NCBI GenBank assembly: GCA_916613615.1
Contig: OU744732.1
Coordinates: forward strand, 34,309,950 to 34,373,949
From: Steromphala cineraria
Lineage: Eukaryota > Mollusca > Gastropoda > Trochida > Trochidae
Length of the DNA: 64,000 bases
Direction of reading: 5' to 3'
Numbering within the stretch: the first letter of the stretch is position 1; every line of letters starts with the position of its first letter. Under the pieces are notes generated by a model. The model was not told where the DNA came from and searched no databases. It saw only the letters and a program-made list of their open reading frames with translations. This document shows positions 11,531 through 23,800 of this stretch, in pieces. The position numbers and the translations under genes were made by a program.

Positions 11531-11889
11531 AGGGGCAGTAGCAGGTTTTTCGGGGGAATATAAGGTGATGTCAGGAAAATGAAAATAAATGGTTCCAAGT
11601 GAAAGAAAATGTATTTAAACTAAATGAAGCAGTAATAATTCAAATATATAATGTAAAGTTTAGCCATGCGAATCCTTTTTCTTAAACAAAATGAATTAAA
11701 AGTTCAAATAAAATGGCCGCCAATGGATTTTATGTGAATCCTCATACTTTGTCCTCTGACTATTGGTGATTGGCTTGTGTAATGAGATTGTTGACACTGT
11801 TAATATGATACATTTAGCATTAACTTACAATTATAAGTGAAATATTTAAAATATAGATAGAATTATCAAAAAAACGTGCTACTGCCCCT
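11531..11889 (-). mobile_element. TTAA MITE copy (11.5 kb)
   Basis: A 359-bp copy of the commonest repeat in the window, flanked by TTAA on both sides (11527-11530, 11890-11893). Inverted ends are AGGGGCAGTAGCA(G/C)GTTTTT. One half carries GGGGGAATATAAGGTGATGT and the other ATTATCAAAAAAACGTGCTA. The centre holds AAAATGGCCGCCAATGGA (near 11711). It is non-coding. TTAA duplications suggest piggyBac-type mobilisation, but no autonomous partner is in the window. Confidence 0.85.
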
Positions 11890-11893
11890 TTAA

Positions 11894-13893
11894 AGCAATC
11901 AATAATCAAGTACACATACGATGTGGATACAATATATCCTCCCCATACACAATAGCCTATATGGGGAGGATATATTTTACCTACATGGTACATGTACTTG
12001 ATTATTAATTGTTTAACATTATATCTGATTATTCTATGTTTGAAACGTACACGCGGTAACCAGAAACATATCATTATTGGCCTAACAAGAGACATGACGC
12101 GAACAAACAGTGTCAAAGTGCATCAAGGGTCACAGGTCACCGAAGTCATTGGAGGGTATCAAATCTGGGTCAACTATTTGTGGAATGTACGTGTAGTTTT
12201 CCGGTCGTCATAGCAACGGTTTTATTATTTTCGAAACTCTCAACTCTCACAAAACGCTATACAAATTGAACGTTATTCCAATATGAAATTTTCTATGTTG
12301 ATTTCAGTTTTTGCAACAAAGGATAAAACTTGTTTGTTGTATCTTTTCAGATACTCTTTTTAATATCCTAATATTGAAATGTTCTACATACACTTATGTG
12401 AAAAGTTGTTATAAATGTGTCAAAGCTTTATATCTAACATAATATGTACTTACAGAAATATGGTCGAACAAGAAGTAGCATTACACAAACACATGCATCA
12501 AAGATGTAGTTTGTTTGTATTTTATTTTGAGAAAATCAGATTAAAATCTATTATATAATTGAGAAAATCAGATTAAAATTTATTATATAATTAAGAAAAT
12601 CAGATTAAAATCTATTGTATTTTGGATTTGGTACTAACACACGATGTTAAAATTGTGGTGTAAACTCATATTTACTTCTGACATGATTTGTACTCGCCTA
12701 AATGCAATTGACAGAAGTGATCGTATTTTAAAAATATCGTACAAATTGCAAATAATTATTCTCGTGAACGTCTCCTAACAGTTACATTATTGCAGACAAC
12801 GGAAGTCCCATTCATGATATTTCAGGAAACGTAAACATCGATGTTATTGCGATAGTCCATTCTCCTACACTACAAAAGCCTTGTGTAGTAAGCAATAGCG
12901 TAACACGATGCACCAACGTGCCTCGTGACAATTCATCTCAAATCTACTGCTCGTATAAGTCTCTTTAACGCATTCATGATCACGTTTCATTGCTGTTATT
13001 GACACCGTGACTCATTGATGACAGAGGATCAGGATAGAGGTGACGCTAAGAGTTTTGTTAGAAAGGCGTTTTTGTCCTCCCTTTGTTAAGGTTTTCATTT
13101 GTTTGTATAAAATATTTTAACAACACTTAGGTTTAAGATCTTGTTTGTGACAAAGTATCAAGACAAGATTAATGTCTTCTCGGATAATTTGCAATATTCA
13201 TTTCAGAAATATCTCGACAAATGGTACTCACTATCTTCTCCCAAAAGCATGCTATCCCCGTCGCTTCAATATTCGCATCGTTCAATTTCTCAAGTGTTAT
13301 CTACATCCTGTATTTGACATTTTATCACAGCACTAAAAGCACATTATACACTCCAATACAGGCACTTGGTCAAAATGACATCGAATTGTTTCATCATTCA
13401 TATTTCGATATTTTCAATGCAGAGATGTTCACTAATTCTAATCTAGGTTTTGGCTTTAATCAAAAGAAAGTTTAACATTATGAATAAAGGAATTTTATTG
13501 ATTTAAACATTAAACATTGCCACTCGCATCTCAACCTATATCTTTGTTATCTATATTTGAGAAAATTATGTTACGGTATTGCGATTGTGGAATTAGCTCT
13601 ACGTTCAAATCAGCAATTATGATTACTGGCCCTTAATCGTCACACCATGAATAAGAATGATGACCCTCATCTTCCATTATCATAATTCACACACGTAAAC
13701 CGTGTCTCTAATCAATTCTATTAATATGGATATATTAATTATTATATTAATATTAATTCACCATGCCAATGTATCATACAGATGTAACACACATGTAATA
13801 AAACATAGACAATAGACATTAACAGAAATTTAGTAACTGTAACATGAAATGACTTAACATAACAGCTGTATTGGATCCTATAAAGGTTCTTAC
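11894..13893. other. intergenic region
   Basis: No gene is supported. At 11915-11975 TATCCTCCCCATA and TATGGGGAGGATATA form a perfect 13-bp inverted repeat around a short loop, probably a tiny fold-back. The frame at 13221-13475 (plus, 84 codons) follows a TTTCAG but has no recognisable domain and is not called. Confidence 0.4.
12528..12619. repeat. 32-bp tandem repeat, about three copies
   Basis: The unit GAGAAAATCAGATTAAAAT plus CTATTATATAATT occurs three times with one or two changes per copy. Confidence 0.85.
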
Positions 13894-13972
13894 CTTGATT
13901 TTTGTCACCCAGGTAAACACCAAAGAGTTGTCAATTTCCGTGTCGTCCCTTCCTCTGCTAAGATGCTTCTGA
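13894..13972 (-). other. candidate exon between the TIR and ninjurin-like genes
   Basis: On the minus strand CTACGCAG precedes and GTAAGA follows a 79-base stretch that is open in one frame (1+26 codons, containing DDTEIDNSLVFTWVTKIK). Incoming phase would be 2 and outgoing phase 0. It cannot be spliced in frame to the ninjurin coding start. It may be a 5' UTR exon of that gene, an alternative exon of the TIR gene, or chance. Confidence 0.25.
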
Positions 13973-14704
13973 CTGCGTAGCTAGTAATGAGAAAACACCT
14001 GAAGCGTTCTTTCACCTGCTATGCAGTCCCTCACGTACAAGCTATCAAATAACTGGACCATTAATTATTCATGAAAAGGCCTGTCATACGATGTAAACAT
14101 CTACGTTATAACTTTATTAAAAGTTTTAATGACATTTATTTTGATATTTACAAATTGTATTTCATTTAGAGTTATATGGCACGTTCACATTACTTAACAA
14201 TTCATCTATTTGATTTTAATTCAGGCCACTCCAGTTGTTCACTCAAGCGAGACGGTAAACATGGATTAGTTACCTGAGAATACTTCCGCTTTTTATATAT
14301 ACACGGTCAGGGCTGGCGGAAATTTCTATGCAGCCCATACTATGGATATATTATTGATCTCACCTTGTTCCTCAATGAGAACAAAGCCAAAGGGACAAAC
14401 ACGATGTTTACTATTTGAATTTTCTCGATATTTCTTTCCTCGAGGATATATTTAAAACATTTCTTTTGAATGATTGGAGTTTTATCCTGTCAAATTCGTT
14501 ATTGTGTGTGTTTCTATTTTGTGACGTGTCAAGCATTTGTAGGACCCCCCCCCCTGAATTTAAGAAAAATGTAATCCAAGATAAAGAGAAGTAAGCATAA
14601 AAGTGGCAATTTTTATAATCATTTTTAAGTTAAAATTTAAAATTCTCTCACCACATGGGTAAATCGAGTTTCATGAAATTGTGATCCAGCCTCTGCTTGA
14701 ATAA

Positions 14705-14860
14705 GATCAGTTTGAGGGCTGCATAGGAAGAATCCTGTTGAAATCAAAGTTGGTTGTGCAATTAGCGATGCTGTCTAAAATTTCGGCAACTGCATCCAAA
14801 TTTATAATAGGAGCAACCTTTTCATGCGAAAAAGGTTTCATTGGCTGGATTGAAAATTCT
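14705..14860 (+). repeat. dispersed repeat fragment (family also at 22.8, 44.0 and 52.2 kb)
   Basis: GAAATCAAAGTTGGTTGTGC and, further on, TTATAATAGGAGCAACCTTT then TCATGCGA match the reverse complement of 22920-23040 with scattered changes. The open frames on both strands here are a consequence of the repeat and are not called as genes. Confidence 0.6.
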
Positions 14861-15074
14861 TTCAGTGCATTTTTTTTGTCGATATGGTTACTGCGGGAAA
14901 CCAGCGAACTATACTTATTCTGAGTTTGGATCGCCATTTTGTGTCTTGAACCATAGATAGGGGTGGTGTTAATGCGAGGGCCAAAAGTTGTCAAAAGTTG
15001 GGCGAGATGTTCAGCAAATGAATTAATTGATCTACGATTTCAATGCATAGTTTTGCGATAAAATTAAGCATTAA

Positions 15075-15375
15075 AGGGGCAGTAGCACGTTTTTTGATAA
15101 TTTTATATTTCAAATTTTTCACTGATAATTGTAAGTTAATGCTAGATGTATTATTTTGACAGTGTCAAAAATCTCATTACCTATAGTCAATCATCCATAG
15201 TTAGAGGACAAAGTATAGAGATTCAAATAAAATCCATTGGCGGCCATTTTTTGTGAACACCTTTAATTCATTTTGTGTAAGAAAAAGGAATTCCATGGCT
15301 AAACTTTACATTATATATTTGAATAATTACTGCTCCATTTAGTTTAATGACATTTTCTTTCACTTGGAACCAATC
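15075..15375 (+). mobile_element. TTAA MITE copy, right end missing
   Basis: It starts after TTAA (15071-15074) with AGGGGCAGTAGCACGTTTTT and contains TCCATTGGCGGCCATTTTTT near 15234. Similarity fades after CTTTCACTTGGAACCAAT near 15375, so the right inverted end is lost. Confidence 0.75.
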
Positions 15376-15602
15376 AAGTATTTTAGAGATATTATGCCTA
15401 AATGGATATATTTGCAAGTCCAGTGATGAGATATGAACTTCAATCAGCATATTAGATATTTTGTAGCTTATCAAAACCAAATAAAAATTTAAGAAAGATA
15501 CTCTGTGTCATTTTAATTGCACAGCACGATAAAATAGACGATGTGTCATGTTTCCGATCAGGTTTTAGCGACTGGAGTGTCCCCCCTTGTGTTTTCTATA
15601 TA

Positions 15603-15776
15603 CAGTAGAACACGGATATAGCGAACACAGATATAGCGAACACTCGGATATAGCGAACAAATTTTCAAGTCCCGTCCCTATATAATATCATTAAAACTAT
15701 ATGCGTATAGCGAACACCGGATATAGCGAACTAAATTCTTTGGTCCCTTGGAGTTCGTTATATCCGAGTTCTACTG
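15603..15776. mobile_element. pogo/Tigger-like MITE
   Basis: 174 bp, flanked by TA on both sides (15601-15602, 15777-15778). The left end CAGTAGAACACGGATATA and reversed right end CAGTAGAACTCGGATATA are near-identical inverted repeats, and GGATATAGCGAAC recurs internally. CAGTAGAACTCGGATATAAC-type ends with TA duplications are known for pogo/Tigger elements. No transposase is encoded. Confidence 0.85.
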
Positions 15777-15778
15777 TA

Positions 15779-17866
15779 ATAAAATCGAGAATAACGCTGA
15801 AATCTTTATTTCTTGACCGATTTCGTTCAAATTTTAAATGTAGGTTTATCGCAACATATGAAAACGATATGTGAGTGCAAAAAGTCCAGGTTTTGGAATT
15901 TTATGCTTTATTTTATTGTCCACTCCGAGATTCAAACCCCTGTATCTTGGGCTACCTCTGTAGGGAGAGAATGACGTGCAGAGGACATTCGAAAAAAGAT
16001 GGGAATCGAAGTTTGATAATCACAAAATGTGTCATGGATATTGTTGAATTTAAAATATACTCATGCAATATACTCGACGAAACTACAACTACAGCTAAAT
16101 ATCGCGAATGAATCTTGCATAATATAATATCTGATTGTTTAGACTTATAGCAACTTAAACATTCACGCCACATATGCATGCTCGAAACGGAAACTCCTAC
16201 AATATCCTAATATCCATTGAAGCAAAGGTCTCGAATTGCTGTCGCTATAACCTGCCGTTGAAATGACAACATTTCAGCTATTGACAGAGTACCCGTCTGA
16301 AAGAATGAACGGATTCCTAATGTTTTCCTTGAGACTCTTTGAATAATAGCATGTCATTGGTTAAAAATAATTAACGTGTTAAAAAGCCTTGAATAACCAC
16401 TGGATTTCGATATCAAGAAATGAAAATATTTCAAGAAAGTTTTGAAAATTAAGTTTGTGCATGTTTGACACCAGTGTTCTGACATTGAAATGTGTTTTGT
16501 ATTTTATTACGTGATAGTAACATGATTTTTATTATCCACTCCAAATTTGATATTTTTGGCAAAGTTGTTTCGCTTAGGTGACAAAATTAACGTTTGTGAA
16601 TCAAAGAATAAACGTAAAACGTGGTTTTCTTGAATTTATTATGTCTCATTCAGAGGCATTAATTTATATATTCTTGGATCTTCCAAATCATCTTTTAAGT
16701 AAGGGAGTTTTGTACCAACAGAGGTTGATCAAGTCATAAAGCCTCTGTTCGGAGTAGTCGAGGATGTGGGCTGAACCGAAGCATGATTGACGAATTCTTG
16801 TGACGAGTGTTTTCATTGGCTGTTTTGTTCAAATTGGAATTTGGTAATACTCTACCAGAGGAAGAATCAGTATATCCTGACTTGATCTAGTTATATGGGG
16901 AGAGAATTATAGTATGAAAACCATGGACTAAACAGGGGAAAAGGCTTTACATATTCTTGTGTCAACCATGTGTTGCTCTTAACTGTTGATCCACCCACTT
17001 TCATTATTGTTGCTGCCAATAAATTCAAAAATATTTTGAAGGTAGATATTTCAACGAAAAATATCATAATATCGTGTCACTTGCACACAAATGGGCTGAA
17101 AAGTACCAGTTTTATTTATCTTGGCGCTGGATAGAGTTGTTGCATATTTGGAGTTCGTAGAGTAAACCTCATATTAATCTTTGAGAGGATTTTTAGAAGC
17201 TGGTTCGATAAAGAAGAAATTGTATTGCGACGATTCATTGTACACTGTAGATACGAACACATGCCCTAGCTCAGGCAATACAAAAATTCGTTTCGTAAAA
17301 GTGATATGAGACATTTACTCGGGTAGTAGTTTCTTTATTACCGATTCAATCCCATTTTATTATCTAAGAAATATCCAGAACGCGCCGCGCCCCTTGGAAT
17401 GGCTGGTTATACGGACGTCACAATGAATGCTTTTATGACGTCACAGGCGAAAAATACGGGAACTCGAGCTACAACAATCGTTGCTAGGCAAAAGTGATAT
17501 GTGCACTTGGGCTCATATTGAAATATATCACTACTTATATTCAACTCTATAGGTAACAAAAGCCTGTAATATGTCATATGAACCAATCATGAACTTGTAC
17601 ATCAATTCTATTCCTTGTATGAACTACAATAACAATATTTACATCCAACAACCTGTATTCAATTGCAAACAAATCAAGTAATTAATGGGAAAAAATTCCT
17701 ACAATTACCCGACATGTATCACTTGCTTGATAACGGTGTCAGTATCTACACCTAATTGTCCTAAAAGCAAAAAATAAGTTTGTCCGTAAGCTACAATGTC
17801 TATTAATCAGTATCCTTTGATTGAAATGATCAAATACCAACACTCGATCATGTAGATGATGTTCCC
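15779..17866. other. intergenic region and 3' flank of the TIR gene
   Basis: No gene is supported. Short stretches at 15950-15990 (CCTCTGTAGGGAGAGAATGA) and 16717-16750 (ACAGAGGTTGATCAAGTCAT) resemble arms of the fold-back repeat at 52.2 kb. At about 17415-17450 two GACGTCAC motifs lie 19 bases apart. Confidence 0.45.
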
Positions 17867-20800
17867 TTATACTATTTCCTCTGGAGCAAGTTTCACTTTT
17901 TTCTCACAAAACTCTTTCAAATTCTCTTCTTGGCTGAGTCTGTCCTCTATATACTGACACAAACACTTCACATGACGAACGTGTCTGGTTACGAAACCGA
18001 CTCGATACATCAGTTTGCCTTCTGTATAGTCCCGGGTATATTCTTCACTGAAGTTGATAACCAGAGCCTTGCTGTATTCCTGTAACATAGATTTGTTTAT
18101 AAGAAATATTTTTGAACCACGTTAGATTCAACGGTTTTCCCTGAAGGCTTTGTAGTTGCCATGAAGTTTTGAATGAAGATTTGCTTTTATGAATACTTTG
18201 TCCCTTTAAGAAAATCATATTTTTATCCCACAAATATCGTGGTTTAAAATTTAAAGACTTGAATAGGTTTCGTTGGGTTTGATTCCCTTGGCTTTCAATT
18301 AATATCCCAGTAAATTGAAAGCGTCTTCTCATGATATGTCAGCTATCGATAACATTTAAAATAAGTATCTTTGCGCATTTCCCTTATATATACATGTACT
18401 ATCAAAAGCCAATCTTTAATCTGTAGCATTCAGAGGTTCATAACATCCAATACCTATATCAATTATCCGTAGTTGAAGAAAATGATACATATAAAACAAA
18501 GCGAAAAGTGTTGACAGCCATTTGGAAGTGAACCCATTTGAAATTGAGATTAGGATTTTCGTTGCTTAATCAAAGACCTTCACCTTTAGAAAATATCTTG
18601 CAATTGGAAATATGCATTTTAATTTTCGCGAAAAACAAAACAAAAATTAAACAAAAAAATTTCACCTCTGGACATATTGTATCTTCTAGTCCAGCAATGT
18701 ACTCTTTCAGATGATTCTGCAAAATGATAGGACAAGTACTAGAATAACTTGGCCATATTTTTTATTTTTTTCACATACTAAAACATAACAAAATAATTAT
18801 TTTTATGAAAACGATGTTTAAAATTCAAGATTTTTTAAGCATGGACTATACATTGTTTATATGTGAGGAATACATTTTAACTTACCAAGCGCGTTTGGTT
18901 TTAAAAAACTGTACATTACTAATTTCACATCTGACATTATATTCACATGTCACTTTAGGGAAATTGATTCTATCTTAAACGTCTAAAACCATATAAGAAG
19001 AACAAAAAATGAAAACCAACTATTTTTAAATTAATGACGCAGAGTTCACTTTGTGATGGGCTTATGAATATATTATTACATCAATGTTTGTCATTGAATG
19101 TTAGTGATTTTACAAATTTTATCTATTTATATTTGTAATTTGATAACCGCTTTTACCAATCTATTTATCAGTGTAATTTACGTATCCGCTTTTACAAATC
19201 TATTTATCAGTGTAATTAAATAACCACTATTACCAATTTTTATATCAGTGTAATTTAATAACCGCTTTTCCCAAACTATTTTTCAGTGTAATTAAATACC
19301 CACTTTTCCCAATCTATTTATCAGTGTAATTTAATAACCGCTTTTACCAATTTATTTATCAGTGTAACTTAATAACCACTTTCACCAATTTATTTATCAG
19401 TGTTACTTAATAACCATTTTTACCTGTCTTTTTATCAGTGTAATTTAATAACCGCTTTTACCAATCTATTCAGCAGTGTTATTAAACAATCACTTTTATC
19501 CATCTATTTATCAGTGTAAATTAAAAACGGCATTTACAAATCTTTTCTATTAATCAGTGTAATTTAATAACTGCTTTTACCAATTTTTTTATCAGTGTAA
19601 TTTAATAACCGCTTTTACCAATCTTTAACCATTTACCATTTAACTTTGTAGAAGACGAACATCATTTTCTTCTTGTGTGTCCAGCTTATGACGATTTAAA
19701 TCAAAATTCATAAAAGAATACTATTTTGTCCATCCAACAGTTGATAAATATTCCTTATCATTGAATTGTATAAATGAACATATTCAAAATGTTGCAAATT
19801 ATATATTTACCACAAAATATGAAAGAAAGTTGTATATATGAAATGTACTATAGTCCTGTGGTCTTCTCAGTACTGCAATAAAGATTGGTTGATTGAATAT
19901 ATTTATCAGTCTAATTTAATAACCGCTTTTACCAAGCAATAAATACTTACCTCACACTGGTTCACATCAAAGTAATAGAACAGCATCTGGGAGAAGATAA
20001 AATAAGGTTATGGCATAAGGATAGTATACGCGTGTCCATAACATGCTATGTTAAGCGTGTTCCTATACATCTTTTAGTCAAAATCATTTTTTCCAGACTC
20101 GTTTTCATTATAAACCTTACAACACCCATATATTTTTGTATAAACCGAAACTACATCTCCAATTTACATAAATACCAGAAACTTAGCCTATCCGAAACTA
20201 TCATTCCTTACCCCTACATCCCAGTCTCAATACAAGTTGTTAAACAACATGTAACCCCGAGTGGGTACACAATGCAGAAATAGATACATAAAGATATCTT
20301 GAGATAACATCGATATTTTGTTTGTTCAAAAACATGCGCAAAATAGTCATTTAATGACTTTGAAAACAAACATCATATTTTCAGTCTGTAAAACTTCTCT
20401 CAGCCAATCATAACCTGCCACATCACATCGCCCTATCTCGCCAAACTGGTCAGGCTATAGCTATTGTTTACAGTATTGAGTCAAGCGGTCACTTACTTAC
20501 TTGGCGTATAATTACTATACAAACAAAGAAAACAACTTTCCAGTATGACGGTTAGTTAGTGAGACATATAATGAAGACATTTACTAATTTTGGTTGAATC
20601 TTTTTGACTGTTGATAGCTTAATCACGGCTTCTACAGAGGAATCTAAAGTCAATTTCATCAATGAGACTACATGGTATGTCATAGCCCTGTCATAGAACT
20701 ATGTTTCGCATATCTATTTTTAAAAAAGAAACGGGGTATATGTTTATATTTATGCCGCTCCCTAACAAAATAGTGACGTAACGTAAACATGGACAGATCA

Positions 20801-23800
20801 GTACACATATCATATACAGTGACAGTATTGAAACAACGATTTTCGAAAACATACAACAAAGCAATTAAATGCTAAGGTTATATCTTCATTAATGGTATAA
20901 ACATAAGGATATTTCATCAAGGCAAAATCTTAATATTCAATCATGTTTTGAAAATCTCTTAGATATTACGGTATAGTTATGTTTTGAATTTAGTAGTTCT
21001 AAGTTTACATTTTGTGATGAGTGGCCAGATAAAATTGAAGACAAATTAAACAAATTTGTGAAATGTTTTAAGGAACTTATGTATAATCCTGAAGTAATTT
21101 TATATAATCTGAATGAGGTTTTGCTATATACACACTACGAAATATTCGGAAAGAGAGTCATTGAGGCATCATGTCATGAAATTGTATTAAGTTCGCAATA
21201 CAAGGATATTCAGGATATACACCTTTTGACACCATGTTTCATCATGTCTTGCGCGTTTCTCAATCAAATAAAGAAACAATGTTAGTTTACAAAGAGACAA
21301 CTCATCAGCGTAAAATAAATACCCTTCTATATCTTTGTTTGAGATAATGTTATTTTAAAATTTTAAATATTTGTAAACTTCTAACGCAAACAACTGCCTG
21401 AAATAACAAATATGTATACATATAAGTTTGAATGCACAAAGTTTAGTTTACATATCATATGACCAAAGCCTACCTTATTGAAGTCACTGTAAACGCAAAA
21501 TACTCCATCTCATGTGTACTGAATGTGTTCATCTCAAGACAGATGCAATGCATATGATAAATTCTAAATGTTTAATTTTTGATTGGATCTAGTTTGTCTT
21601 ATTGTTGACCAATGCTTTGTCAGCTGGGCGTGTCATAGATGGGCAGACATGCTTGATCTCTAAAACAACATCCCCTAATTCTTGTAACAACATTGTCAAA
21701 GAGTGTGAAATATCCCAAGCGCGACTCCTTAGGCCTGTAATTACACAATCAGTTACGATGTGCCATAACTGTTTAATTACTACTCTGTTTTATTGCCGGA
21801 CAGATGAAGCTTCTAAATCGTGCTAAAACATGTTTATTCTGTTTATTTACCACCATTGTCTGTTATATTTACATTGATTAGGCCCATTTCCGTTCTGTAT
21901 ATGATGTAATAATACACAATCTGTAAAACTTCTCTCAGCCAATCATAACCTGCCACATCACATCGCCCTTTCTCGCATGCGCAGTAAAGGCAATATCGTT
22001 CACCCGGTAGAATCCCTTTTCAGACTGTCAAATTGAGAAGCCTAAAATTTGCGGTCTTTGAAGGGCGATATCTTTGTTATTAGAGGACCGATGAAAACGT
22101 TTTTTGGTGTTTTTTGAAGTTGACAATGTTTTCTGTACATATTTACCAATTAACATGGGAAAAAATTATGAGGTTTCTTGTTGTTTAAAAGAAAACAGCA
22201 AGTTACCGGTAACCGATCAATAACACCAACTCAATCAGGATATATGAAATCCTATAGCACCACTGACCATATTGTTGGAGTATAACACTCCATCAAGAAG
22301 CTCAACAACATCATATAATCACTACAGCAGTTTTCTTTGATATTAGCAAAGCATTTGACATGGTATAGAAGGAAAACAGGGTTAATACAAACAGTTAAAG
22401 AAGTCGAATAAACGACTTTATGACAGAAGGGTTCGCCTTAAACCAAATGGTCAAATGTCAGACAACTATAACCTATTTATGGAAATTCGCTAAGGAGTAT
22501 TATATGACACTCTTGATCAATATGATGATAGATTAACTTTTTCACAAACTATCTAATCAGTGGGTCAGTCATAAACACCAGCTTGTAGCAGCAGCAATAT
22601 TACAAATATATGGATGGGACCCACAATTGAGGATTTAGATTATCCACCAGCAATTCCGAATCAATTCTTTTTAATGAAGAACTTTTCTGTAAAATTACAT
22701 ATGTAAAATGTCTAATCATAAGCACATAGATGAAATCACTACTTAAAGCTTGGCATAAGTGATCCAAATAACTCATGGAGTGGCTACTGAATCATGGCAA
22801 AAGTAACGTGATATCAACGCCTTTTTCCATACGAGAAATGTTTTTACTTTCTAAAACAATTCGAATGGATCATGGTAAAAAAAAATTTCCATAAGGAGAA
22901 TCTGACGGAAACCAAAGATTTGGTCTAAATCGAACAGAGGTTTCTCGCATGAAATGATTGCTCCTATAACAAGACAAAAGTGTACATAGCATTGGTAATA
23001 GCACAACCAACTTTGATTTCATCAAGATTCTCCCAATCCAGCCCACGAACTGGTCTAATTTAAACAGAGGTTGGATCAACATTGTATGACTTGCTCTACC
23101 ACTGTGGGGTGAGGCTAAGAAAAAGCATGACCAACCTTTGTCCTAAGAGAGGAACAGTTGCCAAGGGATGAAGTACTAACTCCAGAAAGAACCTTGAACT
23201 CTAGTAGGATACGATTCATGTTGACTGTAGCCTTTCTGATTGCTGCTTTGCGCTGAAAAATAGTCATTTCCATATTCACGATTACCTATTAAACGAAATA
23301 CGAAATAAAGTTATTGATAAATCAGTTTTAATTGAGGCTCTTTGTCTGACATATACTTCCATATAACTTCCAAAATCCGTTTAAAAGTATCATATCACAT
23401 ATCAAAATTATCGAAAGTTTTATTTTTTTATGATGAGAGCCACTTACCTTTTTGATTTGAAGACGAAAGCTAACAATATAGACAACAAGTCCCATCAAAG
23501 GCGTGATAATCATAATAGTTCCCTTTGTACGGCCATGGTATGTAACGCTAGCGTCCATCTGATCATATTGACCCATTAAAAACGGCAGAATGTATATCAC
23601 CAAGGAGGATATTGTACAGGCAATGAGAAAGAGACAACATAGTGTGGTAAAGACGCAAAATGTTGGTATGTAGTCATGTAAGATTCTGTTCAAACAGTTG
23701 GGGTCGTGAGCTTGCTTTACAAGCGATGTTGCAATATGGAATTCTCCGTCCGGCACCTGAAACAAGGATTAAATCCAGATATAAAAGGTCCCCATGGACC

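Noticed and set aside
13221..13475. 84-codon plus-strand frame after a TTTCAG
   Set aside because: No domain, no paired donor, and compositional bias typical of AT-rich noise.
14707..14994. 95-codon minus-strand frame
   Set aside because: Overlaps a dispersed repeat found at 22.9 kb in which the frame is not preserved.
20976..21285. Protein-like frame containing FCDEWPDKIEDKLNKF and HYEIFGKRVIE
   Set aside because: The composition looks coding, but no family, splice sites or frame continuity on either side could be found. It may be a transposon scrap.
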